The notes under the pieces are model-generated. The model made no database searches and had not been told where the DNA came from. It worked only from the letters and a program-made list of their open reading frames with translations. A stretch of DNA of 64,000 bases from Aphidius gifuensis (Eukaryota; Arthropoda; Insecta; Hymenoptera; Braconidae), in contig NC_057791.1 in the NCBI RefSeq assembly GCF_014905175.1, positions 12,714,177 to 12,778,176 on the forward strand, given 5' to 3'. The position numbers and the translations under genes are program-made. Below are positions 21,104 through 32,700 of the stretch, in pieces (positions within the stretch are counted from its first letter, which is position 1; every line of letters starts with the position of its first letter).

Positions 21104-23930
21104 TCGCGACAAGTATCGGTTTTGGGGGGAAAAGGGTGGTTTAAATCGCAAAAATAATAGACACGGAAAAGAAGGCTCCCGATGTAAGGAAAATTATGAT
21201 ATTATTATTTTTTTTTTATTTTAATTTGAAAAAAAGTTATTAATTATTTATCCCGGAGAAATTTTTTTTTTTTCATTCTCGCGACGCGTATCGGTTTGCA
21301 GGGGAAAAGGGTGGCTTAAATCGCGAAAATGATAGACACGGAAAAGAAGGCTCCCGATGTAAGGAAAATTATGATATTATTATTTTTTTTTTTTGCAACA
21401 AGTACTAAATAAAAATATGGGCTATACAATCAAAAAAAAATAAAATAAAATAATTTATAATATTTATAAAATTTCTCCGGGATAAATAATTAATAACTTT
21501 TTTTCAAATCAAAATAAAAAAAAAATAATAATATCATAATTTTCCTTACATCGGGAGTCTTCTTTTCCGTGTCTATTATTTTCGCGATTTAAGCCACCCT
21601 TTTCTCCCCAAAACCGATACGCGTCGCGAGAATGAAAAAAAAAATGATGAAACAGTTGCTGAAGCAACTGTGCCTGCCCTGCGGGGGGGATTTTAATTTC
21701 GTTATTGAAATTCGTGATTACAAATTTCTTTTATTCTCTATTGTTAGTTGTTACAATGATTACTGTTACAACTAAAAATTATTTATCATTTTGTTTGTTC
21801 ATTCCATATTTTCTTTAGTAAATTTAGTATCTTTTCTTGGTTTATTAAATTTTTTTTATTCAAATTTTATTTTACTTCATAATCACTGTCGTCTGCTAAT
21901 GTTATTGTTCTTTTTTTTAATAACCGTCTTGTCATCGCATAAATAAATTCTACTTCATTTATTGCTATTATGACTGCGGTGATATCTATATAATGACATT
22001 ATCAGCATTGAAAAATTTTCTTTTTTTTTTTTTTTTGCTAAAATATCTTTACCTGCACTTGAATTATTTGGTAGATGATTTCTTGTATTTTTTCAATTCC
22101 AAATTAATCTTTGTCATATTTTCATTTTTCTCATCGTCTTCGAATTTTATATTAGCCTCATTATTTCTTTATCAATTTGGGTTATTTATTGACGGGTATT
22201 GTTTATTAACTTTTCTCACTAATCCTTCAGTGATCATATATCTTTTGTTCAACTTGAATGTTTAATAATTTATCATATGTTAATAATTTTCCTTTTTGTT
22301 TTATACATTTTATTGATAACGGTACCTCAATCAATCCATGATCTTTATTTGCAGCTTCTTCGAAAAAAAAACATCTTATTTTGTCACTTTCTCACATATA
22401 TCCATCGTAAATTTTTTACCAGTTCTTCGTTCGTTTTTCCATTCTTTATTTTACTTTTTTTAATTTAATTTTTTATATAAATTATATTCGTTTCTAATTT
22501 TTGACTTACCATATTGTGTTTAATTTTAAATCTGTTATTTTTTTAATTTTCTTTTTCACCAATGTATTTTTTGTTGTGTTTTTATCACTCAGTTTTATTT
22601 TTTTTTCTTGATTTTTGGATTGTTCCCTTGTTTTCTTTTACCCATTTTGATTTTATTGGCTTATGATTTCAAAAATTTTGTTGTATCTGTTTTCAAATTG
22701 GTTAAAAATGATAGATGTTTTTTTTTTTCTATTGATGATGTGATGTTGTTGCATTAATTTTGTTTTTATTTTTATGTCATTAATTTTTGGTTATTATATG
22801 TTGTTTTTAATTTGCCTGAAATGGATTCTGATTATTCTCCACATTATTATATCTTAGGTCACATATATTGTATTATTTTCTTCTGTTTTTTTTTAAACTT
22901 GTCATTTCATTTTTATTTTTTTTTTGTGATTCATTTGATAATTTCTCTTAGATTTCTATGCGCATATTAAGAGCTGGTAACATAATTGAAATCATATTTT
23001 TTTTTTATATATTCAGTGGTTTTTCTTTCATATTTTTCCATATTTATCATATTTTTCGTTATATTCAGTGATTTTCCCACGATATTTTGCTATATTTTTC
23101 TATATTTTCCTTTATGTTTACTGATGTTTCCCCGATATTTTCCCATTTCATCGTGTTTAGATTGATTAAGGGACTTTCGAGGGATCTACTATGGTTGGAA
23201 GGGGGGGGGGGGGGCTTTAAAAAAACTAAATTAATATGTTCCTATATATTTATCGTAATTTTTCTTTGGTATTGTCATATTTTTTTCTACATTTTCCTTT
23301 ATATTTACTGATATTTTCCCATATATATCGTATTTTTCTTTATATTCAGTGATTTTTCTTTTATATTTACTAATATTTTTCATATTTATCGTATTTTTCT
23401 TTATATTCAGTGATTTTTCTATATTTTCCTTTATATTTAAATGATATTCTTCATATTTATCGTATTTAGATTAAGGGACTTAGAAAATTTTCAGGGGGGG
23501 GGGGTCCACATGAAAAGCGAAAACAATACGAAATTAGAATTCCCTAAAAAAAAAAAAATTCCTCCGGGATAAATAATTAATAACTTTTTTTCAAATCAAA
23601 ATAAAAAAAAAAATAATAATATCATAATTTTCCTTCAATCGGGAGCCTTCTTTCTCATATCTATCATTTTCGCGGTTTAAGCCACCCTTTCCCCCCCAAA
23701 ACCGATACGCGTCACGAGAATGAAAAAAAAAAAAAAAAATTTCTCCGGGATAAATAATTAATAACTTTTTTTCAAATTAAAATAAAAAAAAAATAATAAT
23801 ATCATAATTTTCCTTACATCGGGAGCCTTCTTTTCCGTGTCTATTATTTTCGCGATTTAAGCCACCCTTTTCTCCCCAAAACCGATACGCGTCGCGAGAT
23901 TCGAGAATGAAAAAAAAAAAAAAATTTTTT
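21104..23930. mobile_element. Long inverted-repeat element with CATTCTCGCGAC units
   Basis: Units of about 165 bp (CATTCTCGCGACGCGTATCGG, AAGGGTGGCTTAAATCGC, GGCTCCCGATGTAAGG, TTATTAATTATTTATCCCGG in that order) occur twice in one orientation at 21104-21390. They occur once inverted at 21465-21640, then twice inverted at 23560-23930. The interior is a T-rich low-complexity tract with TATTTTTCTTTATATTCAGTG words and two poly-G runs (14 G at 23201-23214, 11 G at 23494-23504). ORFs in the T-rich part are low-complexity noise. No transposase is present. Confidence 0.6.
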
Positions 23931-25509
23931 TTATATTTTTATTTTTTCCGTTTGTCTAAATAATTGTTGAAAAAAAAAATTAAATACGTGATAATTAACT
24001 AATTTGTTTATAAATTTATTTATTTAAAATTTCAAATAATTATAAAACAAAAAAAATTTTTTTTTTTTTTTACAATTTTTCTTTTTTTTTTATAATAAAT
24101 TGAGCATTTCGAACGAAAAAATTATCTAATTATTATTAACAATTATTTAAACAATTTGAAATATAAAAAAATTTTGGTAACGGATTCGTTCTATTGAAAA
24201 TTGAAAATTTTCAAAACTCCGGCGAAAGCCCGTGTGGTTCCTCTTGATTATTCCAAATTCATTTTAGTTTTTTTTTTTATTAATAATTTTAAATTATATG
24301 ATTAAATATTTTTTGTTTTTTTCGTGCTGTTTTTCACCTGTCAAATTATGTACATAAATCAAAATACAGATGAAAAAAATTTGAGGTTATACCACTTGTA
24401 ATTAATAATTTTATTAGATTCGTTCAAAAAAGAAATCAATACAAATATAAAAAAAATAAATCGTTCAATTTACTTTTTTTTTAACTAAACAAATCTTTTT
24501 TAGAACCATTTTGTTTATTACTTTTATTTATAAAAATTTGTCCATGGTAGTTTTTTTTTTTCTTTTTAATAACATGGTAATATAAATAACTATTTTATCG
24601 ATCAAGCAAATTGTAACCACAGCAAAGAAAGTTTTACGCATGCGCTTTAAACTCTTTTTTGAAGAAAAAATGTTTAAAATAAAAATCGGTAATTGTTTAT
24701 ATTTTGGATAACTTTTGAACAAATTAACATAAAAAAGTTTTTTTGAGCTCAAAAAATTCGATATTAAATTCCTGAGAGCCACCCTGTCTTGATAAAAATC
24801 GCTAAAATCACTCCTTCGTTACTATTTTTCAACTGTAACATAGAGGATGATAGTGATTGTTATAAACAATTGCTGATATCTAATTAACAATTGATCAGAG
24901 CAAATTTTATCAAGAGTGGCTGGCTCTCGGTATCGAAAAGACAATTAATTTGAGCTATAAACAAAGCTTGTAAGTTAAAATTTTAAAGAGTTATGCAAAA
25001 CATAAAAAAACAGCAATTTTGTTTTTTTGTTTATTAACAATCTTCCAACGAAATTAAAAACAATTTTCAACTCGATTATTATAAATTCCGTCATTCTTAA
25101 TATCCTGGCAAAAAATCGCATCCATGATTTCTTAGTTCTTAGTTTTCTTATTATTTGACTTTGAAAATTACACGGTGATCGTTTTTTGTTAATAATAAAT
25201 TAACTAACAATTAAAATTACTTTTAGTAAGTCCCTGGTTTTAGTATTTTCATAGACGAATAATTTGGTCCTAATACGATCCTTCTACCTTTATTACTTTA
25301 CAAGATATGATCATTTTAAAAAAAACGTGTATGAATTTAAAATTTAATACTATAGGCTTCGCCTACGTAATATTGTTAAATTAAAAAAGATTTTATTTTA
25401 TATTATATTATTTTAGTTATGATTATTTAACCCAAAGCATCGAAATCCCTCTACAAATGGACCGATGAAAGAGAGAACGCGACCCCAATTTATGATGAAA
25501 TTTCCCCTC
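23931..25509. other. AT-rich region with fragments of two repeat families
   Basis: At 24196-24223 is one CCGGAGT-type terminus (TGAAAATTTTCAAAACTCCGG minus its first base). At about 25070-25375 is a block ending TATAGGCTTCGCCTACGTAAT, whose inverse lies at 56450-56640. At 24528-24980 a stretch resembles the 3' flank of the LINE remnant (TCGGTAATTGTTT, shared with 6612). No intact gene. Confidence 0.4.
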
Positions 25510-25639
25510 CCCGAGTGGAAAAATTTTCAGGATGCCCTATTTGACCTCAAATCCTGATCAGAAACGGATCAGGATTCCTTATTCAGGGAACCTGACTCAT
25601 TCCTGACCCGAACCTGGTCAGGACACCTTACGATTTCCT

Positions 25640-26112
25640 TAAGTCAGGTAACCTTATCCAATCCTGTACAGGAAAGGAACAGGAAACCTGAACGTATCCT
25701 GAATAAGGTTTCCTGAACAGATTCTGACCAGGATATTATCAGGAAAAATTTATGAAATAATTTAATTTTTTTTATTCAGTTTTCCTGTTCAGGAAAGGAA
25801 CAGGAAACCTGAACGTATCCTGAATAAGGTTTCCTGAACAGATTCTGACCAGGATACTATCAGGAAAAATTTATCAAATAAATTAATGTTTTTTATTCAG
25901 TTTTCCTGTTCAGGAAAGGAACAGGAAACCTGAACGTTACCTGAATAAGGTTTCTTGAACAGATTCTGACCAGGATATTATCAGGAAAAATTTATCAAAT
26001 AATTTAATTTTTTTTATTCAGTTTTCCTGTTCAGGAAAGGAACAGGAAACCTGAACGTATCCTGAATAAGGTTTCCTGAACAGATTCTGACCAGAATATT
26101 ATCAGGAAAAAT
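25640..26112. repeat. About 120-bp tandem repeat, four copies
   Basis: The marker GGAACAGGAAACCTGAACG recurs near 25676, 25797, 25917 and 26038. Each copy is made of the host element's own CAGGA words, so a local tandem array has grown out of the word-rich arm. Confidence 0.85.
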
Positions 26113-26317
26113 ATTTATTATTATAATAAATATTTATTTATTATTATAATAAATATTTATTTATTATTATAATTTTAATTCTAAAACAAAATGACAAGGG
26201 ACAATTTAACAAATTGTTATATTTTATTTTTACGTTAAAATAACGTCGCAAATTCTAATGTAAGTTTTTTTTAGCTGATGTAATTTATGAAAGCAAAAAA
26301 TCACATCAGATCATCGA

Positions 26318-26392
26318 TAGACGGCATGGCCGCGCGTGTTAAGGCCCGTAGTTGTAATCTGAAAGTTCCGAGTTCGCGTCCCGCTAGTGGTT
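26318..26392 (+). other. tRNA-like sequence inside the 25510-26867 element
   Basis: ATGGCCGCGCGTGTTAAGGC is A-box like, with a GGCC/GGCC D-stem. CCGAGTTCGCGTCCCGC is B-box like. The spacing of about 40 bases between boxes is tRNA-like. The acceptor stem does not pair, so this is a degenerate tRNA-derived core. Confidence 0.45.
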
Positions 26393-26867
26393 AGGTAATT
26401 TAAGTTATGTTAGGTATACACAATCTTATCGTTCAATCTGTTTCATCAATAACATTGCTATAGTAAATTAGTTACAAAACATCAATTAATAAAAAACAAT
26501 TTTTTTTAAAAAATTACTTGATCCGTTTCAGATCAGGAATCCTGTTCCATTCCTGATCAGGTATCCTGGTCAGGTTTCCTGATCCGATTCTGATCAGAAT
26601 CCTAAAAAAAAGCGTTACATTCTGATCCGTTCCTGAACAGGATTCCTGGTTATATTCTAGTCAGGAATCCTGATCCATTCCTGTTCAGGTATCCTGGCTC
26701 TAACCCTACAATCTGGCCAGGTTTCCTGATCCGGTTCTGATCAGAATCCTAAAAAAGAGCGTTACATTCTGATCCGTTCCTGAACAGGATTCCTGATCCG
26801 GTTCTGATTTGAAATCAGGTTCCCTGATCCGGTTCTGATCAGAACCTTAACTAAATTTCCACTCGGG

Positions 26868-27390
26868 TCGATTCAAAATAAACGCCCCACTCCGAATTTT
26901 CTATCGCGCTTTCCTCCCAACCCCTTCTAGTTACGTTAAAACTTTCTAACATTTAAATTTAGGTTCTATTTTTTTCTATATTTTTTATCTAAACTATTTT
27001 TATCTAAACCCAATAACCGCCGCGATATCCCCAAAAAACTCCTTATTTATTTTTTTTCAACCCTTTAAAAATTTTTTTAACCCTTTTCATCCCGACCATT
27101 TAATTCCCCTATAATTTCCGACACCTATCATATTTTTTTCAAAACCAAAAAAAAAAACGCAAACCTGGACCTTTATTGCCTGGACTATAGAAATTGATTG
27201 AATTAACAACAAAATAAATAATTAACTACGAAAAAAAATAAGATTTTTTTTTTTTTACATTTTCAACATATTATTAGTTTGATTAGAAAAATAAATCGTT
27301 TGTATCAAACAAAAAAATTAATTCCTTGAAAACGCTTTTTTGTTTGCAACAAATTATAATTTATTCAATTCATTATATGTGATAAAATAT
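26868..27390. other. AT-rich non-coding stretch
   Basis: C-rich and A-rich low-complexity sequence with no supported feature. Confidence 0.4.
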
Positions 27391-27554
27391 GTGATCAAAA
27401 AAGTTCAAATGACAGATGACTCAATATAAACAATAAAAGTATACTTTTATAGTATACTTTTATTGTTTATATTGAGTCATCTGTCATTTGAACTTTTATA
27501 GTATACTTTTATTGTTTATATTGAGTCATCTGTCATTTGAACTTTTTTGATCAC
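27391..27554. repeat. Palindrome with a duplicated right arm
   Basis: A left arm beginning GTGATCAAAAAAGTTCAAAT is followed by two head-to-tail copies of its inverse, each running from AGTATACTTTTATTG to CATTTGAACTTTT. The last copy ends GATCAC. The central inverted part can form a hairpin of about 50 bp. Confidence 0.8.
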
Positions 27555-27689
27555 ATATTTTTGTTTTCCTCTGATGGATCTTTTCGTGTCCTACTTACGT
27601 AATACTTTATTTATAGACTCAATGGATCTTTTTAGTTTGATTTTATTAATTTACATTTGTTTTTCTATTTTATTTCCATATTACAGACA

Positions 27690-28540
27690 CTGAAAAACTT
27701 GGTAAGTTAACTTGTCAAGCAGTTGCACAATCAAATGTTTCAATCATTATTGGAAATGTTATTGATTATATAACATGAATGTTAAGATGATGGAAATGAT
27801 TCCCATGATCTTGATTATATGGACAAGAATGGAGAATGTAAAAAAACTCGATGTACTGAAAATGACAACGTGTTTGATGCAGATTCTATATTAGACATTT
27901 GTAATGTGTCTCGCAGTTTTTATAATAATGAAAAATCACTTACTGTAGAAACTATAAGTCAAATTTTGAGCCAGTTATTATATGAGCTTTCAGGTACTGG
28001 ACTCTTGTTAGTAGTCACGTAGTATATTTTTATTTTCTTCATATAATTACATGTGTATATTCAGTTAATTAATAATAATTCATATTGATAATTTCACAGA
28101 ATAATAGTTTCATTATTATACATTAAATGAAAAAAAATTGGGAAATGGTTTTCTATTATTGCGAAAAAGACAAATCAAATTTACTGCAGTTTAAATATTC
28201 GTCTGATTATCCTGTCAATGATTTACGCTACAGCTTTTACTTGATACAACATGGAAAAAAATGAAAGATGATATCCTTTTATATCCGAATAACTTGAAGA
28301 TATGTAGATTAAATTATGAAGGAATAACAGAAATCGTAATGAACAGTGACTTAATAAACAATGACTTGCTCCAAAAAAAGTAATTATATGTATATGTATT
28401 GATTTATTATAAAACTTGTCGAATCAGCGCAACTTTTTAAAAAAATCTTAGCCAACGATCTGACCTCGACTTCTCGCTACTGTCGAACAAAAAATGGAAA
28501 AATACCTGAAGAATTTCTAGAAAAATTTAAAACTGAATGA
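27690..28540 (+). pseudogene. Unrecognised, probably decayed coding region
   Basis: An open frame at 27819-28022 (CKKTRCTENDNVFDADSILD... then SQILSQLLYELS) is followed by a possible donor at GTACTGG near 27993. A later plus-strand frame at about 28420-28540 reads RYCRTKNGKIPEEFLEKFK, ending in TGA. Codon-like composition suggests former exons, but frames are interrupted and I do not recognise a family. It may be a host gene remnant or a transposon protein. Confidence 0.25.
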
Positions 28541-28574
28541 GTAAAGATGAATAGAGCAGGTTATTATCCAAGAG

Positions 28575-29062
28575 TTTGTGTTGTTTGATCGATAGTATAT
28601 TTATCAAACATACCAACATTAACAGGGTATAAGCAGAGTGAAGCCACAAAAGTTTTATTAGTCCGACATTTGGTGCTCGCCGTATGGAGTGGGTATAAGA
28701 GATTTCCGTCACTTCCGAGGTAAAAATCATCTATGACTTCACTCTGCTTACTATATACCCACTCTAACATTAACCAAATCCAAATAAAAAGTTACCAATT
28801 GTTCTGGTTTTAACACTTTCAACTGCTTTCAACAAAGCATCAAGCACAACTTCAGCAGTTCTTATTTTAATATGATCACAACTCAGTTGGTAAATTACAG
28901 AGTTGGCTATTAGTAATCTTTTATTATATCTAAACTGAACATTTCAGTATGTTAAAACAATTTTTAAAATAACATCCGTTAAATATACTAATCTTGTCTA
29001 GAACTTATCACCTACTAATGCAATGTATCTCTTAATATTATAATTCCGAATGCTATCGGACA
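28575..29062 (-). pseudogene. Fragment of a paralogue of the 29736-35396 gene
   Basis: The plus-strand text CCAATTGTTCTGGTTTTAAC, CAGCAGTTCTTATTTTAATATGATCACAA and TAATGCAATGTATCTCTTAAT matches the large gene around 30115-30400 and 31440-31740, with many differences. The frame is broken. A 143-bp hAT MITE (28623-28765) is inserted in it; without it the text runs ACCAACATTAACCAAATCC, as in the intact gene. It corresponds to part of the C-terminal repeat module only. Confidence 0.75.
28623..28765. mobile_element. Small hAT-type MITE, 8-bp TSD
   Basis: AACATTAA flanks both sides (28615-28622 and 28766-28773). The termini contain GGGTATAAGCAGAGTGAAG on the left and the inverse CTTCACTCTGCTTAC...TACCCACTCT on the right. 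An 8-bp duplication and a start of CAG suggest hAT mobility. The left terminus is a few bases shorter than the right. Confidence 0.65.
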
Positions 29063-29735
29063 AAAAAAAACTTGAGAAACTTTAAAAATAAGAATTCAAT
29101 CTTTCAAAATGATAATAATAAAAAATGTTCGGAGAAAACTTTTTTATGTTTGAAATTTTTTATTTATCTATGTATTTATTTATTTTGATTACATGTTTTT
29201 GATTTTTTTTATACAAAATAAAAATTTTCATATCGTTTGTTTTTAGAAAATACGTTTCTAGACGTTTACCGTTCAATTAACATTTGCACTTATTTATGTA
29301 ATAAGTTTTTATAATAATTATTCCTTTTAGCCATTATAAAGGAACACAAAAAATCATTAATTACTAATTAGTAATTAATAAACACTTCCTGCGTTTGCAA
29401 GATAAACATTTTGAAAAAATCACTAGTATAGATAAAAAATTATAAAGAATAAGTAATTATTATTATAACCGTAGACTTAAGATTTTTCAATTACTAAAAC
29501 TATCAAATGAGCAGTAAAGAAAAATAACTTTTTTAGTTTCGCAGTTACTTCATGAATATTTTTTTTCATAAAAAAATGAAATATTAATGATCAACTTTTA
29601 CAAATATTTTTTTCGTTTAATTTTTTTTTTTTTTGTTTCAATGTTTTATGGATGTTTTTCTATGAAAATTTTGAAAAATAAAAATACTTAAATTTCAAGT
29701 AATCCAGTCAATTGACTTTTAGATAGCAAATTGAA

Positions 29736-32700
29736 TTAATAATTCACTTTCAGATATCCAGCATTAATTTTATCAATGAGAGGAATTACAATAGCTGGAT
29801 ATTTACACATTTTTAATTTATTTATAATTCTTGAATATCGTTTCTTTTCATTATAACAAGTTGATTGGAATAATAATGTACTTGTGAAAAGAAGAACATT
29901 TTTGTCATCGCATAAAACGAGTTTTTCAATAATATCTGTTACATCAATACTTTCTTTATTATTTAAAAAAACTTTAAAAGCCTTTTTGAAATGTTGAACA
30001 ATTTTACACATTGACTCACTAGAATATGTTTCTACCAGTGATGGAATAAGCTGAACAAGTTTATACGTTATCTCATCAATAGAGTAGTCATCATCAAACA
30101 TATCAATGTAGACTAAATCCAAGTAAGAACTTCCCAGTTGTTCTGGTTTTAAAACTTTCAAAAAAGCTTTAACACTTCTTATTTTAATATGATCACAATT
30201 GATATTACAAACGTTTTCAATCAGTTTGTAGATTGAAGAGTTGACAGTGGATAACTTTGCACTATAGACAGAAGAAACATTCCAGGATGTTTTCACCATT
30301 TCGGAAATAACATTAGTTAAAAATACCAATCTTGACTCGAGCTTATCGCCTGCATCAACAATGTATTGCTTGATAATGTAATTGTGAAAACTATTAGACA
30401 ACAAATAGTCAGGTCTTGAAAAATAGTGTTTAATAATAAACTGATGTAATGCTTCTGAATTTATTTTCAATTTGTCAATAATAATTGGATACTTTTCTCC
30501 TTTATTAGAAGCAATTGATTGGTAAAATAATGTATTCGTGAAAAGTAGAACATTTTTATCATCACTTACAATGAGTTTCTCGACAATATCTATTAGACCA
30601 ATATGATTTTTATTCTCTAAAAATATATGCAAATGTTTTTTAAACTTAGTAACAATTGCAGTAGACATTAACTCACTAGAATATATTTCAATCAGTGATG
30701 GAATAAGTTCGATAAGTTTATGCGTCATTTGATCAATAGTGTATTTGTTATCAAGAATAACAATGTAAACCAAATCCAAGTAAGAAATTCCCAATTGTTC
30801 TGGTTTTAAAACTTTCAACAAAGCATCAAGCAAAAATTTAGCAGTTGGTATTTTCATATAGTTCCATTTCATGTTACAAATACATTCAATGAGTTTGTAA
30901 ATTAAAGAGTTGATGGTTGGTAAATTTATATCATATATAGAAGGAACGTTCCAGGATATTTTAACGACTTCGTAAATAACATCAGTTAAAAATACCAATC
31001 TTGACTCAAGCTTGTCACTTGCCTCAGTAATGTATTCTTTGATAATATAATTTTGAAAACGATCAGACAACAATAACTGTGGTTTTGAAAAATTAGCAAA
31101 ATATTGTCTAATAATATACTGATGTAATTCCTCTGAATTTATTTTCAATTTATCAATAATTATTGAATGTCGTCCTTCTCCATTAGAAACAATTGATCGC
31201 AAAAATAATGTATTTGTAAAAAGAAGAACATTCTTATCATCATTTAGAATGAGTTTCTCAATAAGATCTATTACATGAGTATTATTTTTATTGTCTAAAA
31301 ATATGTTTAAAGGTTTTTCAAAGTGCTGAACAATTTTAGACATTAACTCACTGGAATATATTTCAATCAGTAATGGAATAAGCTGGACAAGCTGATGTGA
31401 TACTTGATCAATAATGTTGTTATTGTTAAGAACACCAATGTAAATCAAATCCAAGTAACAAGTTCCTAATTGTTCTGGTGTCAAAATTGTCAACAAAGCA
31501 TCAAGCACGGCTTGAGCAGTTCGTATTTTAACATCATTACAATTCATATCACAAATACATCTAATCAATTTGTAAATTAAAGATTTGATACTTTGATTAT
31601 CTGTAGAAGGAATGTTCCAGTATGTTTTAACAATGTTTAGAATAATATCAATGAAATGTCTTAATCTTGAGTCAAGCTTATCTCCTGCCAAGGCAATGTA
31701 TCCCTTGATTATATAATTTCGAACGCTATAGGACAAAAAATACTCTGGTCTTGTAAAATTAGTAAAATAATTTTTTATAATATATTGATGAAATTCCTCC
31801 GAAAATAGATGTGATCTAGACAAGCTATCGTTTAAAATACGATTTACATATACTTCGCTTTTCGATGGTCCAAAATTATTTTCTGTTTCTTCAATTCTCT
31901 TGACTGTTTCAAACAATTTTGATATGTAACATTCGAAAAGATCATCAGAGACCTCAGAGACGTCAAAAATTTTATCCCAAAAGTGATCTTCAGTCTTGAC
32001 TTCATCTATGCAAGTTTGTATGATGCTCCAACTCTGTAAAGAAGGTGCATCAATAAATAATTTCGAAATATTTTCATACAAAACTTGACGAATTGATATA
32101 TGCTTTTCTTTCTTCCAAAGATACGACATCATTTCTTGAATTTGATCATGACTAGCTACTTGACAAAATAATCTAATACCATGTTTTTTAACAGATACTT
32201 TTTGATTGACAAGAGTTTTTGAAAATTCTATAACTTTTTCAACAGGCACACGACGACCAACGTTATTCAGAGTATTGATAGCATTGTGAACATAATCTCC
32301 TTCACAAAATTCAAAAATTGGCGAAAATGATACCGGTGGATTAACGATGTTTAATGACCACAAAATTGAACAGTTGAATTTATACTTGATTTTTGCAGAA
32401 TTGTCGAAGAATATCAAATCAAAATCAAGTGTTTTTGATTTTGGTATAAAAGGTGTAAATAATTTTTCATATGATGAACCCTCATACAAAACTGCAAGAA
32501 TATAAAGATTTTCATGAGTATTTTCATTTCGTTTATTTTGTAATTCTTTCAAACATTGATTTGCAAACATGATAGGTAAATCTTGGTGCCATCTAGTATA
32601 ACGAAGGAATCGACGAGCAAGATTATGTCTCGTGATTTTATTTTTACATAATTCAAGATATTTATTCCACTTTTTCATAATTTCTTCTGGTGATTTTTGC

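Larger units (their letters stand above)
25510..26867. mobile_element. CCCGAGTGGAAA element built of CCTGATCAGGAAT words, TSD TC
   Basis: The ends CCCGAGTGGAAAAATTT and AAATTTCCACTCGGG are flanked by TC (25508-25509 and 26868-26869). Both flanks of the interior are dense in CAGGATTCCTGATC-type words. A four-copy tandem array (25640-26112) and a tRNA-like segment (26318-26392) occupy the middle. No transposase. Confidence 0.8.

Noticed and set aside
21993..22468. Phe/Leu-rich frames resembling membrane proteins
   Set aside because: T-rich low-complexity DNA gives Phe/Leu-rich peptides by chance; no start context, domain or conserved pattern.
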